9,370 nucleotides of DNA from Planctomycetia bacterium (GTDB taxonomy: Bacteria; Planctomycetota; Planctomycetia; Gemmatales; Gemmataceae), in the NCBI GenBank assembly GCA_005773755.1, contig SXHE01000184.1, forward strand, positions 1 through 9,370, written 5' to 3'. How positions within the stretch are numbered: the stretch's first letter is position 1; every line of letters starts with the position of its first letter. Under the pieces are notes generated by a model, which ran no database searches, was not told the DNA's origin, and saw only the letters and a program-made list of their open reading frames with translations. The position numbers were made by a program, and so were the translations under genes. Positions 1 to 5,997 of the stretch are shown here, one piece after another.

Positions 1-3000
1 GGGCTTCGCGCCCTGCGCCATCTTGATGGACAGCTCGTCGGCGTTAACGAGGTACTCGGCGTCGACGCCGAACCGCCCGCTGGCAACTTGCCGGATGCGG
101 CTGCGGAACCGGCTCTTCGCGAGGTCGCCCCCGAGCGTGTAGATTTGGGGGTGCGCCAGCCGCTGCGCGCGGACCTTGTCCCAGAACGGGCCGTAGGCGC
201 GGGCGGGGAGGTCGTTGCGCCAGCGGGCCTCGCCGCCCTCGCCGCTGTTGCTGATCGCGCCGAGTTCGTTGACCGCCGCCGCGATGGTCATGTGCGACGC
301 GCCGGTCAGTGCTCCGTGGCTCATGGCCGCGCCGCGGAAGTGGTTGCGGATGATGTCGGCGGCCGGCTGAACCTCGTGAGCCGCTTGCGGCTTCGCGGCC
401 GGTGTGACGGTGAACAGGTCACGCAGCACCGTGGGTACGCGGGTGTTCACCATGTCCGTAAACTTGATGAACTTGTCCGCGACGCGCTTCGGCGCGTTGG
501 GGTCGTCCTCTTCCGGCGGCGCGGTGTAGGCCATCTCGCCGCCGCCCTGCTCCGGCTCCGGGTGCGCCTCCTTCACGGCGTCGCGCAGCGCCATCCGCAC
601 CTTCGCGTTGAAGGCGTGGTAGTCGCGGTTGCGGCCCAACACGGTCATTTTCTCGGCCTGTTGAACGCGCCATTGCGCGTCCTCGACCAGTTCCGCGAAG
701 CCGATGCCGCCGAGCCGCGAGGGGAAGTCGCCGAGGAACGCCATCAGTTCGGGGCCGAAGCCGACCGCCTCGAAGAGCTGTGCCCCGCGATAGCCTTCAA
801 TGGTGGTGATCCCCATCTTGGAGATCACCTTCTTAATGGTGTCTTCGAGCGCCGCGAACAGGTTCTCGAGCGCCTCACGCGGTTCGAGTCTGAACTCGTT
901 CTTCGAGTCCGGGTCTTTGAACGTGAGGCCGTCCTTCACCAGCCGCAGCATCAGGTACGGGTGAACCGCGTCCGCGCCGAAGGCGACCAGACAGCAGACG
1001 TCGTGGCCCTCCTGGATGTCGCCGGCCTGGACGATGAGGCTGCACTTGTCGCGCAAGCCCTGCCGACAGAGGTACTGGTGTACCGCGCCGAGCGCGAGCA
1101 GCGACGGGATGGGGAAGATGCCGCGCTTGCAGGCTTCCTTGTCCGAGACGCACAGGACGTGGTTGCCGGCGTGAACGGCCTTCTCCGCGGCGCTCTGGAG
1201 CGCGACGAGGCTCGCCTTCAGCGCCTCGGCCCCGCCGGACAACGGGAACGTGGCGTCGAGCAGTTCGAACGCCAGCACCTCGTTCAGCCGAATCTCTTCG
1301 ACGATGGCGTCCGAGATGACGGGGGAGGGGAGCTCCATCTGGCGCAACGGAAGGGCGTCGTCACCCCCGGCCGTGCGGCCGGGGGTCGCCTGAGCGCGGC
1401 CCAGGTAGGTCGCCAGCGACATCGCCCCGCCCTCGCGGTACGGGTCGATGGGCGGGTTCGTCACCTCCGCGAACGTCTGTTGCAGGTACTTGAACAGCGT
1501 CGGGTGGTGCTGGCTGAACACCGTGAGCACGCGGTCGTGGCCCATGCTCGACAGCGGCTCCTTCTTGAGCTTCGCCATGTCGCGCACGAACACCGCGCGG
1601 TCGAAGTCCCACCCGGCCGCTTGGAGCAGGTGGTCGAGCGACCACGTTCGATCCGCGAGCATTGCGCCCACGGTGTCGTCGACCTGCCGCGTGTAGTCGA
1701 ACCCTTCGGGGATGACGATCTGCCGGCGGTTCAGCTCGCGCACGTCGCCCAGGTCGTCCTTCGCCTCCGCGACGACGCGGCTCATGATCTGGTAGCTGTC
1801 GAGGCGCTCGCCGGTGGCCGTGTCCAGCGCGATCATTTGGCCGGGTTGCAGTTGCCCGCTGGCGACGATGGTGGTGTTGTCGAGGCCGTACACGCCGGAC
1901 TCGGAGCCGATGTACAGCCAGCCGCGGTGGTCGGAGCACCAGCGCACCGGGCGCAAGCCCATGCGGTCCACGAGGCCGACGAGCATTCGGCCGTCGGTGC
2001 CGATGATCCCCGCCGGACCGTCCCACGCGGCGAGGCTGCCGAACGTGCGCCGGTAGTAGGTGAACAGGTCGAACGCTTCTTGGCCCCACACGTCCGCTTC
2101 GGTGTCCCAAACCGGCGGGATACTCAACCGCAGCGCGCGCAACATGCTCCAGTTCTGTTGGAGCATCAGGTACTCGACCCACTCGTCGAGACTGGCGGAG
2201 TCGCTCATCTTGGGCGTGAGCAGGTCGCCGCCGGGCAGCGGCGGGTTCAGCGCGCGGGCGAACGCGCTGACCGCGTTGCGGTTCGTGCGAACGGTGTTGA
2301 TCTCGCCGTTGTGACAGGTCAGGCGGAACGGCTGGCCGAGCGTCCAGTTGGGGAAGGTGTTGGTCGAATAGCGGCGGTGGAACGTGGCGATGCCGGTCTC
2401 GAAGGCCGGGTTCGTGAGGTCGGCGTAGAAGTCGGCGAGTTGCCCGCTGGTGAACAGCCCCTTGTAGCCGATCACGCGTGCGGATAGCGTCGGCAGGTAT
2501 GCGTTCAAGCCGGCGGCGGTGAGTCGATGGCGCAGTTCGAGCCGGCGCAAGAAGAGCCAGCGGTCGGCCGCGGCCGGGTCGCCTTCGGTCTTGAAGAGGA
2601 CGTGTTCGATGGCGGCCGGGCGCGTGGTCCGCGCCTTCGCGGGGAGCACGTCCTCGTTCGTGGGTACGGTGCGGAAGCCGAGCAGCTTGACCGGGCCACC
2701 GGCCGTGAGTTCGCGCACGAGTGCGCGGACCTGTTCGGCGCGCGCCGGGTCTTGTTCGAAGACGAACAGCACGCCGACGGCGAGGGCGTCTTCGGCGCGC
2801 AGGTCGCGCGCGCCGTCGAGCTTCAGCCGCTTGGCCTCTTCGCGGAAGAAGGTTTGGGGGATGGCGGCGAGGATGCCCGCGCCGTCGCCCGCGTCGCCGC
2901 ACACGCCGCCCCGGTGTTCCATCGCGCGCAGCGCGAGAACGGTTTTTCGCAGCACCTCGGCCGACGGTTTCCCGTCGCGGGCGGCAACGCCGCCGATCCC

Positions 3001-3075
3001 GCAGGCGTCGTGCCCGATGTCGTCCGTGTAGAGGAGGTTGCCGGTACGAACCCGTTCCAGGCCGGTCGCGTTCAT
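1..3075 (-). CDS. gltB: Glutamate synthase, large (alpha) subunit, 5' two thirds
   Basis: Makes glutamate from glutamine and 2-oxoglutarate in ammonia assimilation, in the cytoplasm. The visible 1,025 residues (family about 1,500) begin with a class II glutaminase domain. The likely N-terminal nucleophile is Cys25 in HDACGIGGVA, so 24 residues should be removed as a propeptide. EHRGG lies at 53-57, GDGAGIL at 63-69, YSTNTFPNW at 236-244 and CHNGEINT at 254-261. The central and FMN-domain linker follows, with PTVLRDL, a SHGALTGASH stretch and NSGEGGE. The frame leaves the window at ELSIKMAQGAKP, just before the usual GEGGQLPG, so the rest of the FMN/Fe-S region and the C-terminal beta-helix domain are outside. 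Start: the ATG at 3073-3075 is the only one after an in-frame TAG about 65 bases upstream; no good Shine-Dalgarno sequence is visible. No frameshift was seen. The partner gltD is not in the window. Confidence 0.97.
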   Translation of the reverse strand, partial: MNATGLERVRTGNLLYTDDIGHDACGIGGVAARDGKPSAEVLRKTVLALRAMEHRGGVCGDAGDGAGILAAIPQTFFREEAKRLKLDGARDLRAEDALAVGVLFVFEQDPARAEQVRALVRELTAGGPVKLLGFRTVPTNEDVLPAKARTTRPAAIEHVLFKTEGDPAAADRWLFLRRLELRHRLTAAGLNAYLPTLSARVIGYKGLFTSGQLADFYADLTNPAFETGIATFHRRYSTNTFPNWTLGQPFRLTCHNGEINTVRTNRNAVSAFARALNPPLPGGDLLTPKMSDSASLDEWVEYLMLQQNWSMLRALRLSIPPVWDTEADVWGQEAFDLFTYYRRTFGSLAAWDGPAGIIGTDGRMLVGLVDRMGLRPVRWCSDHRGWLYIGSESGVYGLDNTTIVASGQLQPGQMIALDTATGERLDSYQIMSRVVAEAKDDLGDVRELNRRQIVIPEGFDYTRQVDDTVGAMLADRTWSLDHLLQAAGWDFDRAVFVRDMAKLKKEPLSSMGHDRVLTVFSQHHPTLFKYLQQTFAEVTNPPIDPYREGGAMSLATYLGRAQATPGRTAGGDDALPLRQMELPSPVISDAIVEEIRLNEVLAFELLDATFPLSGGAEALKASLVALQSAAEKAVHAGNHVLCVSDKEACKRGIFPIPSLLALGAVHQYLCRQGLRDKCSLIVQAGDIQEGHDVCCLVAFGADAVHPYLMLRLVKDGLTFKDPDSKNEFRLEPREALENLFAALEDTIKKVISKMGITTIEGYRGAQLFEAVGFGPELMAFLGDFPSRLGGIGFAELVEDAQWRVQQAEKMTVLGRNRDYHAFNAKVRMALRDAVKEAHPEPEQGGGEMAYTAPPEEDDPNAPKRVADKFIKFTDMVNTRVPTVLRDLFTVTPAAKPQAAHEVQPAADIIRNHFRGAAMSHGALTGASHMTIAAAVNELGAISNSGEGGEARWRNDLPARAYGPFWDKVRAQRLAHPQIYTLGGDLAKSRFRSRIRQVASGRFGVDAEYLVNADELSIKMAQGAKP

Positions 3076-3114
3076 CGTCGTCCACTGGTGCCGAGAGAGA
3101 GGAGAGGTCTCTCG
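3076..3114 (-). promoter_or_regulatory. gltB leader: pyrimidine tract and 7-bp hairpin in place of a Shine-Dalgarno
   Basis: Seen: in the gltB mRNA sense the leader carries CGAGAGA (3114-3108), a pyrimidine-rich loop, and TCTCTCG (3098-3092), which pair perfectly over 7 bp. The hairpin ends 16 bases before the ATG. The space to the start codon has no AGGAGG-like element. A pyrimidine tract can act as a ribosomal protein S1 binding site in weak-SD messages, but that role here is inference. I could not find a convincing -35/-10 pair for gltB further upstream. Confidence 0.3.
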
Positions 3115-3350
3115 ATGTCGAAAGTTCTAACGCCCGCAACCGTTATCTTGCGGCGCGCCGGCGCGGTGGCAAGGCGCGGGGTTGGTGAGTATTTCAAGGT
3201 TTTTTCGGCGGGCGCTTGCATCACCCCACGGGGGCGGGTAGAACACTGATGCTTTTTCACAGCAGGTGGCACGGTCGTGACAGACTGACTCGCACCGGCC
3301 GTGCTACCAATCATCGAGCGCCCGGAAAGGGCCAAACTAGGGGAACGATC

Positions 3351-3455
3351 ATGGATTTCTTGGGGAACTGGTGGGTGATGGGTGGGATGTTCGTGGCGCT
3401 CCTCGCGCTCGTCGGCTTGATGATCTTCCTGCGTAAGAAGAAGGACGAGGACTAA
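3351..3455 (+). CDS. Small single-span membrane protein, 34 aa
   Basis: Not recognised as a named family. The protein has a short aromatic N-terminus (MDFLGNWW), one hydrophobic helix of about 20 residues at 8-27 (VMGGMFVALLALVGLMIFL) and a charged tail RKKKDED. The basic cluster after the helix predicts N-out/C-in by the positive-inside rule. Start: the ATG at 3351 follows AGGGGA (3339-3344) at a suitable 6-base spacing. The frame is open back to 3216, but that extension is basic and unstructured and has no ribosome site. A strong terminator lies 30 bases after the stop, so this is probably a single-gene transcript. The ribosome site, the clean helix and the terminator together make a real gene likely. 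It could be a regulatory or stress micropeptide or a small complex subunit; the sequence does not say which. Confidence 0.72.
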   Translation: MDFLGNWWVMGGMFVALLALVGLMIFLRKKKDED

Positions 3456-3484
3456 CACTCATTCGCTCGCAACCAGTAACACAA

Positions 3485-3517
3485 CGGGCCGCCACGAAGG
3501 GCGGCCCGCTTTCGTTT
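3485..3517 (+). terminator. Rho-independent terminator of the 34-aa gene
   Basis: A 9-bp perfect G+C stem, CGGGCCGCC (3485-3493) with GGCGGCCCG (3500-3508), has a 6-base loop and is followed by CTTTCGTTT. The T-rich side is on the plus strand only, so it ends the small membrane-protein transcript and not the convergent HtrA transcript. Confidence 0.85.
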
Positions 3518-3531
3518 ACTACCCGCCATTC

Positions 3532-3636
3532 TGTAGCCGGGGACTGTGACCCCGGTGCAACGCGCACGAGTCACGTCCGCGGTTCTCGCATCGTCCGTTC
3601 GCGCGGGTAGCTCCGGCCGCACAGAGGCCGGCTACA
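3532..3636. repeat. Inverted pair of 24-bp hairpin repeats (REP/BIME-like)
   Basis: Two related 24-base units face each other across 57 bases. The left (3532-3555) starts TGTAGCCGG. The right (3613-3636) ends CCGGCTACA, its exact complement. Each unit is itself a hairpin: the left stem is CCGGGG/CCCCGG with loop ACTGTGA, and the right unit read in the same sense has stem CCGGCC/GGCCGG with loop TCTGTGC. The loop core CTGTG is kept, while the inner two base pairs changed on both sides, so pairing was preserved. It lies between the convergent ends of the 34-aa gene and htrA, the usual place for REP-type elements. I recall similar repeats from Gemmata intergenic regions, but this is unverified. 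Confidence 0.6.
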
Positions 3637-3657
3637 GAAGAGAAGCGTCGCCCGCGG

Positions 3658-4794
3658 TCACGGCCGCGCGCTGCGCGTCGTTCGTCCGGCGTACTCCCCG
3701 ACCGTCACATCAACCGCGATCGCCTTCTTGTCGCGCCACACGGTCAACTTGACGCGCTGGCCCGGTGGCAGCGCGCACACCGTATTAATCAGGTGGTTCT
3801 CGTCGCGCACCGCGATGTCCTCGATCTGAAGGATCACGTCGCCGATCCGCAAACCGGCGGTACTGGCGGGCGTGTTCGGGTGGACGATCTCCACCAGCGC
3901 CCCGCTCACGCGGGTCAGGCCCAGCCGCAGCGCCTCGGCCGGTTCCAGTGCGGTCGCGAGCTGTACGCCCAGGTAGCCGCGGGTCACGCTCCCCTTCTCG
4001 ATGAGCTGTGCCGCGATCCGCTTCACCATGTTCGACGGGATGCTGAACGAGACCCCGCTGTTGCTCCCGCTCTTGGACGCGATGGCCGTGTTGATGCCGA
4101 CCACCTTGCCGTCGAGGTCCACGAGCGGCCCGCCGCTGCTGCCGGGGTTGATGGCCGCGTCCGTTTGCAGGAACTCCTTGATGCGGATCGTCGAGCCGAG
4201 CGAGATTTGGCCGCGGTTGGTGGCCGAGAGGATGCCGTGCGTCACCGTCTGGTTCAGCCCGAACGGGCTGCCGAACGCGAGCACCCATTGCCCGCGCTTG
4301 ACGCGGTCGCTGTCCGCGAGGGTGGCGGCGGGCAGCGTGTCGTCTTCGATGTTCAGCAGCGCGATGTCCGATTCCGGGTCGGTCCAGATGCGCGCCGGCT
4401 GAACGATCCGGCCGTCCGAGAGGGTGACGTACACCTTGCCCGCGGCCGCCGCGCCGACGACGTGGTAGTTGGTCACGACCACGACGCCGCTCGCACCGGG
4501 GAACTTGAGGATCACGCCGGACCCGGACTCTTCCTCCGGCTGGTTGGTCTTGGAGCCGGGCGCGGGCGGCTTGACAGCGTCCACCGCGACGACCGACGAA
4601 CTGAACTGCTTCACGATCGGTTGGAACCGCTCTGCGGCCGGCTTGTCCGCGCCGAGCAGGTCGGGCACGGGCGGTAGCGGCGGACCGGGTTGGGCTGCGA
4701 CGGTGCCGGGATTCGAGAACCACACCTGCGCGACGAGCCCGCCGAGGAACGCACACAGCCCGCACCCCGCGACCAGCGCCAGCTTCCCGCGCAT
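3658..4794 (-). CDS. HtrA/DegP-type serine protease with one PDZ domain
   Basis: A 378-residue S1C-family protease for degrading or refolding damaged envelope proteins. An uncleaved anchor or signal peptide spans about residues 4-26 (MRGKLALVAGCGLCAFLGGL), followed by a Pro-rich linker. The trypsin-like domain covers about 60-265, with catalytic His111 in VVTNYHVVG, Asp143 in DPESDIALL and Ser220 in INPGSSGGPLVD; the usual GNSGG is GSSGG here. One PDZ domain spans about 272-370 (RGYLGVQL to VTVGEYAG). DegP itself has two PDZ domains; DegS and many bacterial HtrA proteins have one. Start: the ATG at 4792-4794 has AAGGGAG five bases upstream and begins exactly at the signal sequence; the frame is open to 4926 but that part is only basic filler. 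It is alone in its transcript: the upstream gene ends in a terminator at 4947-4978. A possible ECF-sigma promoter precedes it. The symbol htrA or degP would be reasonable but the subtype is not settled. Confidence 0.95.
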   Translation of the reverse strand: MRGKLALVAGCGLCAFLGGLVAQVWFSNPGTVAAQPGPPLPPVPDLLGADKPAAERFQPIVKQFSSSVVAVDAVKPPAPGSKTNQPEEESGSGVILKFPGASGVVVVTNYHVVGAAAAGKVYVTLSDGRIVQPARIWTDPESDIALLNIEDDTLPAATLADSDRVKRGQWVLAFGSPFGLNQTVTHGILSATNRGQISLGSTIRIKEFLQTDAAINPGSSGGPLVDLDGKVVGINTAIASKSGSNSGVSFSIPSNMVKRIAAQLIEKGSVTRGYLGVQLATALEPAEALRLGLTRVSGALVEIVHPNTPASTAGLRIGDVILQIEDIAVRDENHLINTVCALPPGQRVKLTVWRDKKAIAVDVTVGEYAGRTTRSARP

Positions 4795-4839
4795 GACGGC
4801 TCCCTTGAATGAAAGTCGGTGCGTTCGGGCGGCTCGTGT

Positions 4840-4864
4840 GACGCGCGCCGGCGCAACCTGTTCC
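4840..4864 (-). promoter_or_regulatory. Candidate ECF-sigma promoter for the HtrA-type protease
   Basis: On the minus strand GGAAC (4864-4860) is followed after 16 bases by CGTC (4843-4840), matching the common GGAAC-N16/17-CGTC form of ECF sigma factor promoters. It puts the transcript start near 4832, about 38 bases before the ATG. Envelope-stress control of htrA/degP by ECF factors is well known in other bacteria. These are short motifs in GC-rich DNA, so chance is a real alternative. Confidence 0.35.
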
Positions 4865-4946
4865 ACTCTACTCGCCGGCGGAAGCGGGCGCGCAACCCGG
4901 ACCGGTAAACGCGCCCGGGGCGGCACCGTCCGCGCGGCGCGATACG

Positions 4947-4978
4947 AAAAAAGCCCGCAGCCTGTGCAGGCTGCGGGC
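4947..4978 (-). terminator. Strong Rho-independent terminator of the DksA-like gene
   Basis: A 12-bp perfect stem, GCCCGCAGCCTG (4953-4964) with CAGGCTGCGGGC (4967-4978), is followed on the minus strand by six T (4952-4947). It lies 32 bases after the stop of the DksA-like gene and insulates it from htrA downstream. Confidence 0.93.
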
Positions 4979-5010
4979 TTCGCACGACCGGTGCAACCGG
5001 TGTTGCCGGC

Positions 5011-5469
5011 TCAGGCCGAGCGCTCGAGGTCGGAGATGTTGACTTCGCGGTCCTCCATCGGGCTGCCGTCGGCGATCCGGCCCCAGTCGGTATGGCCGTT
5101 CGCGCCGTTCCACCCGCCCTCGGATTCCATCTCACGCTGGCACTTCACGCAGAACGTGCTGAAGGGCAAGGCGTTGAGCCGCGTGACCGGGATGGTGAGC
5201 GAGCAGACCTCACACTTGCCGTAGGTGCCCGCCTTCAGCCGCCGGAGCGCCCGCTCGATCTGGGCCAGTTCTTTGGCTTCGAGTTCGGCCAACGTCGAGG
5301 CGATTTCTTCGCCGCTGGCGTCGAACGCGGCGTCGGCCACATCCCCGGACGCGGAAGAGTGCTTGGTGTGCCCAAGTTCCGCAAGATCGAGGCCGAGTCG
5401 CTTGCGGAGTTCGGTGCGCCGGGCAATCAGATTTTTGTGAAGTCGGAGCAGTGCGTCTTGGCGTGCCAT
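5011..5469 (-). CDS. DksA/TraR-family zinc-finger transcription regulator
   Basis: 152 residues (E. coli DksA has 151). DksA-type proteins insert a coiled coil into the RNA polymerase secondary channel and, with ppGpp, adjust promoter choice in starvation. Seen here: a coiled-coil region from about 3 to 82; a hairpin-tip motif D43-V-A-D46-A-A48, which fits the functional D-x-x-D-x-A of DksA; and a zinc finger Cys86-x2-Cys89-x17-Cys107-x2-Cys110 with the same spacing as DksA. The distance from the second tip Asp to the first Cys is 40 residues, as in E. coli (74 to 114). The first helix is about 28 residues shorter and the tail after the last Cys longer (42 residues, acidic, NISDLERSA at the end). 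Start: the ATG at 5467-5469 has GGGAGG six bases upstream. Expression may depend on sigma-54 (site at 5674-5690, leader about 194 bases). Many relatives lack the tip acids; their presence here argues for real DksA-like action, which is inference. Confidence 0.93.
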   Translation of the reverse strand: MARQDALLRLHKNLIARRTELRKRLGLDLAELGHTKHSSASGDVADAAFDASGEEIASTLAELEAKELAQIERALRRLKAGTYGKCEVCSLTIPVTRLNALPFSTFCVKCQREMESEGGWNGANGHTDWGRIADGSPMEDREVNISDLERSA

Positions 5470-5660
5470 GGTAGTCCTCCCGTTTCAGGGTGCCGCAGTC
5501 GTAACTGAGGCAACCGGGCCGGGTTGGGTTCGGTGCTAATCGGGGCAGAACAGTACTGGCGAAACCGCCCTCGCTAGGTTCTATTTCCCCGACCTGTGAG
5601 ATACTATAGGGGCCGTGTCTTGTGATTCTTTCAACAAACCAGCAGATTGTGGGCGAATGG

Positions 5661-5674
5661 AGCGGTTTTCCGCT
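5661..5674. promoter_or_regulatory. 14-bp perfect palindrome at the predicted sigma-54 start point
   Basis: AGCGG-TTTT-CCGCT reads AGCGGAAAACCGCT on the minus strand. It abuts the -12 element of the sigma-54 site and covers the expected transcription start near 5663. It could be an operator or the 5' end of the leader. A palindrome with 5-bp arms can arise by chance. Confidence 0.3.
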
Positions 5675-5690
5675 GCAATGGCCGTGCCAG
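5674..5690 (-). promoter_or_regulatory. Sigma-54 (RpoN) -24/-12 promoter
   Basis: The minus strand from 5690 to 5674 reads CTGGCACGGCCATTGCA. This matches the consensus YTGGCACGRNNNTTGCW at every specified base, with the invariant GG (-24) and GC (-12) at the required spacing. Predicted start is about 5663, giving a 194-base leader with no ATG before the DksA-like gene. Sigma-54 promoters need an AAA+ enhancer-binding activator bound about 80-160 bases upstream; candidate sites lie at 5767-5825. Activity itself is not shown by sequence. Confidence 0.7.
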
Positions 5691-5766
5691 AATCCGTCGC
5701 GTCAGCCTATCGCACTGCAAATAAGATCGTCGCAAACCACAAATAGTTTCAGGATTTCGGGCAACT

Positions 5767-5825
5767 CGGCCGAAGTTTTGGCCGTCCTTTGAGCGTGGTG
5801 CGAATGCTAGTGCGCAAATCGTGCG
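5767..5825. promoter_or_regulatory. Candidate activator-binding region for the sigma-54 promoter
   Basis: An inverted repeat CGGCC (5767-5771) with GGCCG (5780-5784) is followed by three copies of GTGCG at 5798, 5810 and 5821. Their 12- and 11-bp spacing puts them on nearly one face of the helix. Relative to the predicted start at 5663 they lie about 104 to 162 bases upstream, the usual range for enhancer-binding proteins. The motif matches no activator I know, so the role is inferred from position. Confidence 0.25.
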
Positions 5826-5874
5826 CCGGCGCGAAGTGAAAACGCCGAGACAGCCCGCCAAGTGTCTGGGTAGC

Positions 5875-5890
5875 ACAGTTGGACAGTTGG
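5875..5890. repeat. Tandem 8-bp duplication
   Basis: ACAGTTGG occurs twice without a gap (5875-5882 and 5883-5890). It may be a slippage product or a direct-repeat binding site; nothing else distinguishes these. Confidence 0.4.
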
Positions 5891-5997
5891 CGAACGGTCC
5901 GTGTTGCAAAATCGGACAGGGTGCCGGGTTGGGGAGTTGAGTGTAGGCTTCGTGCCTGGACCCGCGTGCGTTCTGGGAACCGACTCAAGGCGAAAGA

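Larger units (their letters stand above)
5470..5997. other. 528-bp gap: long leader and upstream control region of the DksA-like gene
   Basis: No convincing gene on either strand; open frames here lack start signals and look like chance. G+C falls visibly around 5600-5780. On the minus strand, reading towards the DksA-like gene, it holds tandem and helically spaced short repeats (5767-5890), a sigma-54 -24/-12 site (5690-5674), a 14-bp palindrome (5674-5661), and a lone -10-like TATAGT (5608-5603) whose nearest -35-like TTGAAA is 20 bases away, which is too far to be convincing. The stretch 5663-5470 contains no ATG on the minus strand, so it fits an untranslated leader. No clear terminator for the DHH gene (stop at 5998) was found. 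Confidence 0.6.

Noticed and set aside
88..2487. 799-codon open frame on the plus strand
   Set aside because: It is antisense to gltB, whose protein is recognisable throughout. The product is Arg/Val/Glu repetitive with no domain; typical of GC-rich antisense frames.
1361..3139. 592-codon open frame on the minus strand
   Set aside because: Same strand as gltB but another frame; Arg/Pro-rich nonsense across the glutaminase domain.
3267..3281. Sigma-54-like site on the plus strand before the 34-aa gene
   Set aside because: The -24 half TGGCACGG is perfect, but the -12 half reads TGAC, lacking the required GC. Only half a site.
3216..3350. Upstream extension of the 34-aa gene to 79 residues
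   Set aside because: The extra 45 residues are basic and featureless, with no ribosome site, whereas the ATG at 3351 has AGGGGA at the right distance.
3793..4677. 294-codon plus-strand frame across htrA
   Set aside because: Antisense to a protease with its whole catalytic triad in frame; the product has no domain features.
4795..4926. N-terminal extension of the HtrA-type protein
   Set aside because: It would put an Arg-rich stretch before a clear signal sequence and ignore the strong ribosome site at the ATG at 4794.
5603..5608. TATAGT as a sigma-70 -10 box for the DksA-like gene
   Set aside because: Good -10 match, but the only -35-like sequence is 20 bases away, outside the normal range.
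5631..5988. Two minus-strand frames of 79-92 codons in the gap upstream of the DksA-like gene
   Set aside because: Non-ATG or unsupported starts, no ribosome sites, no recognisable protein; they overlap each other and the sigma-54 site.
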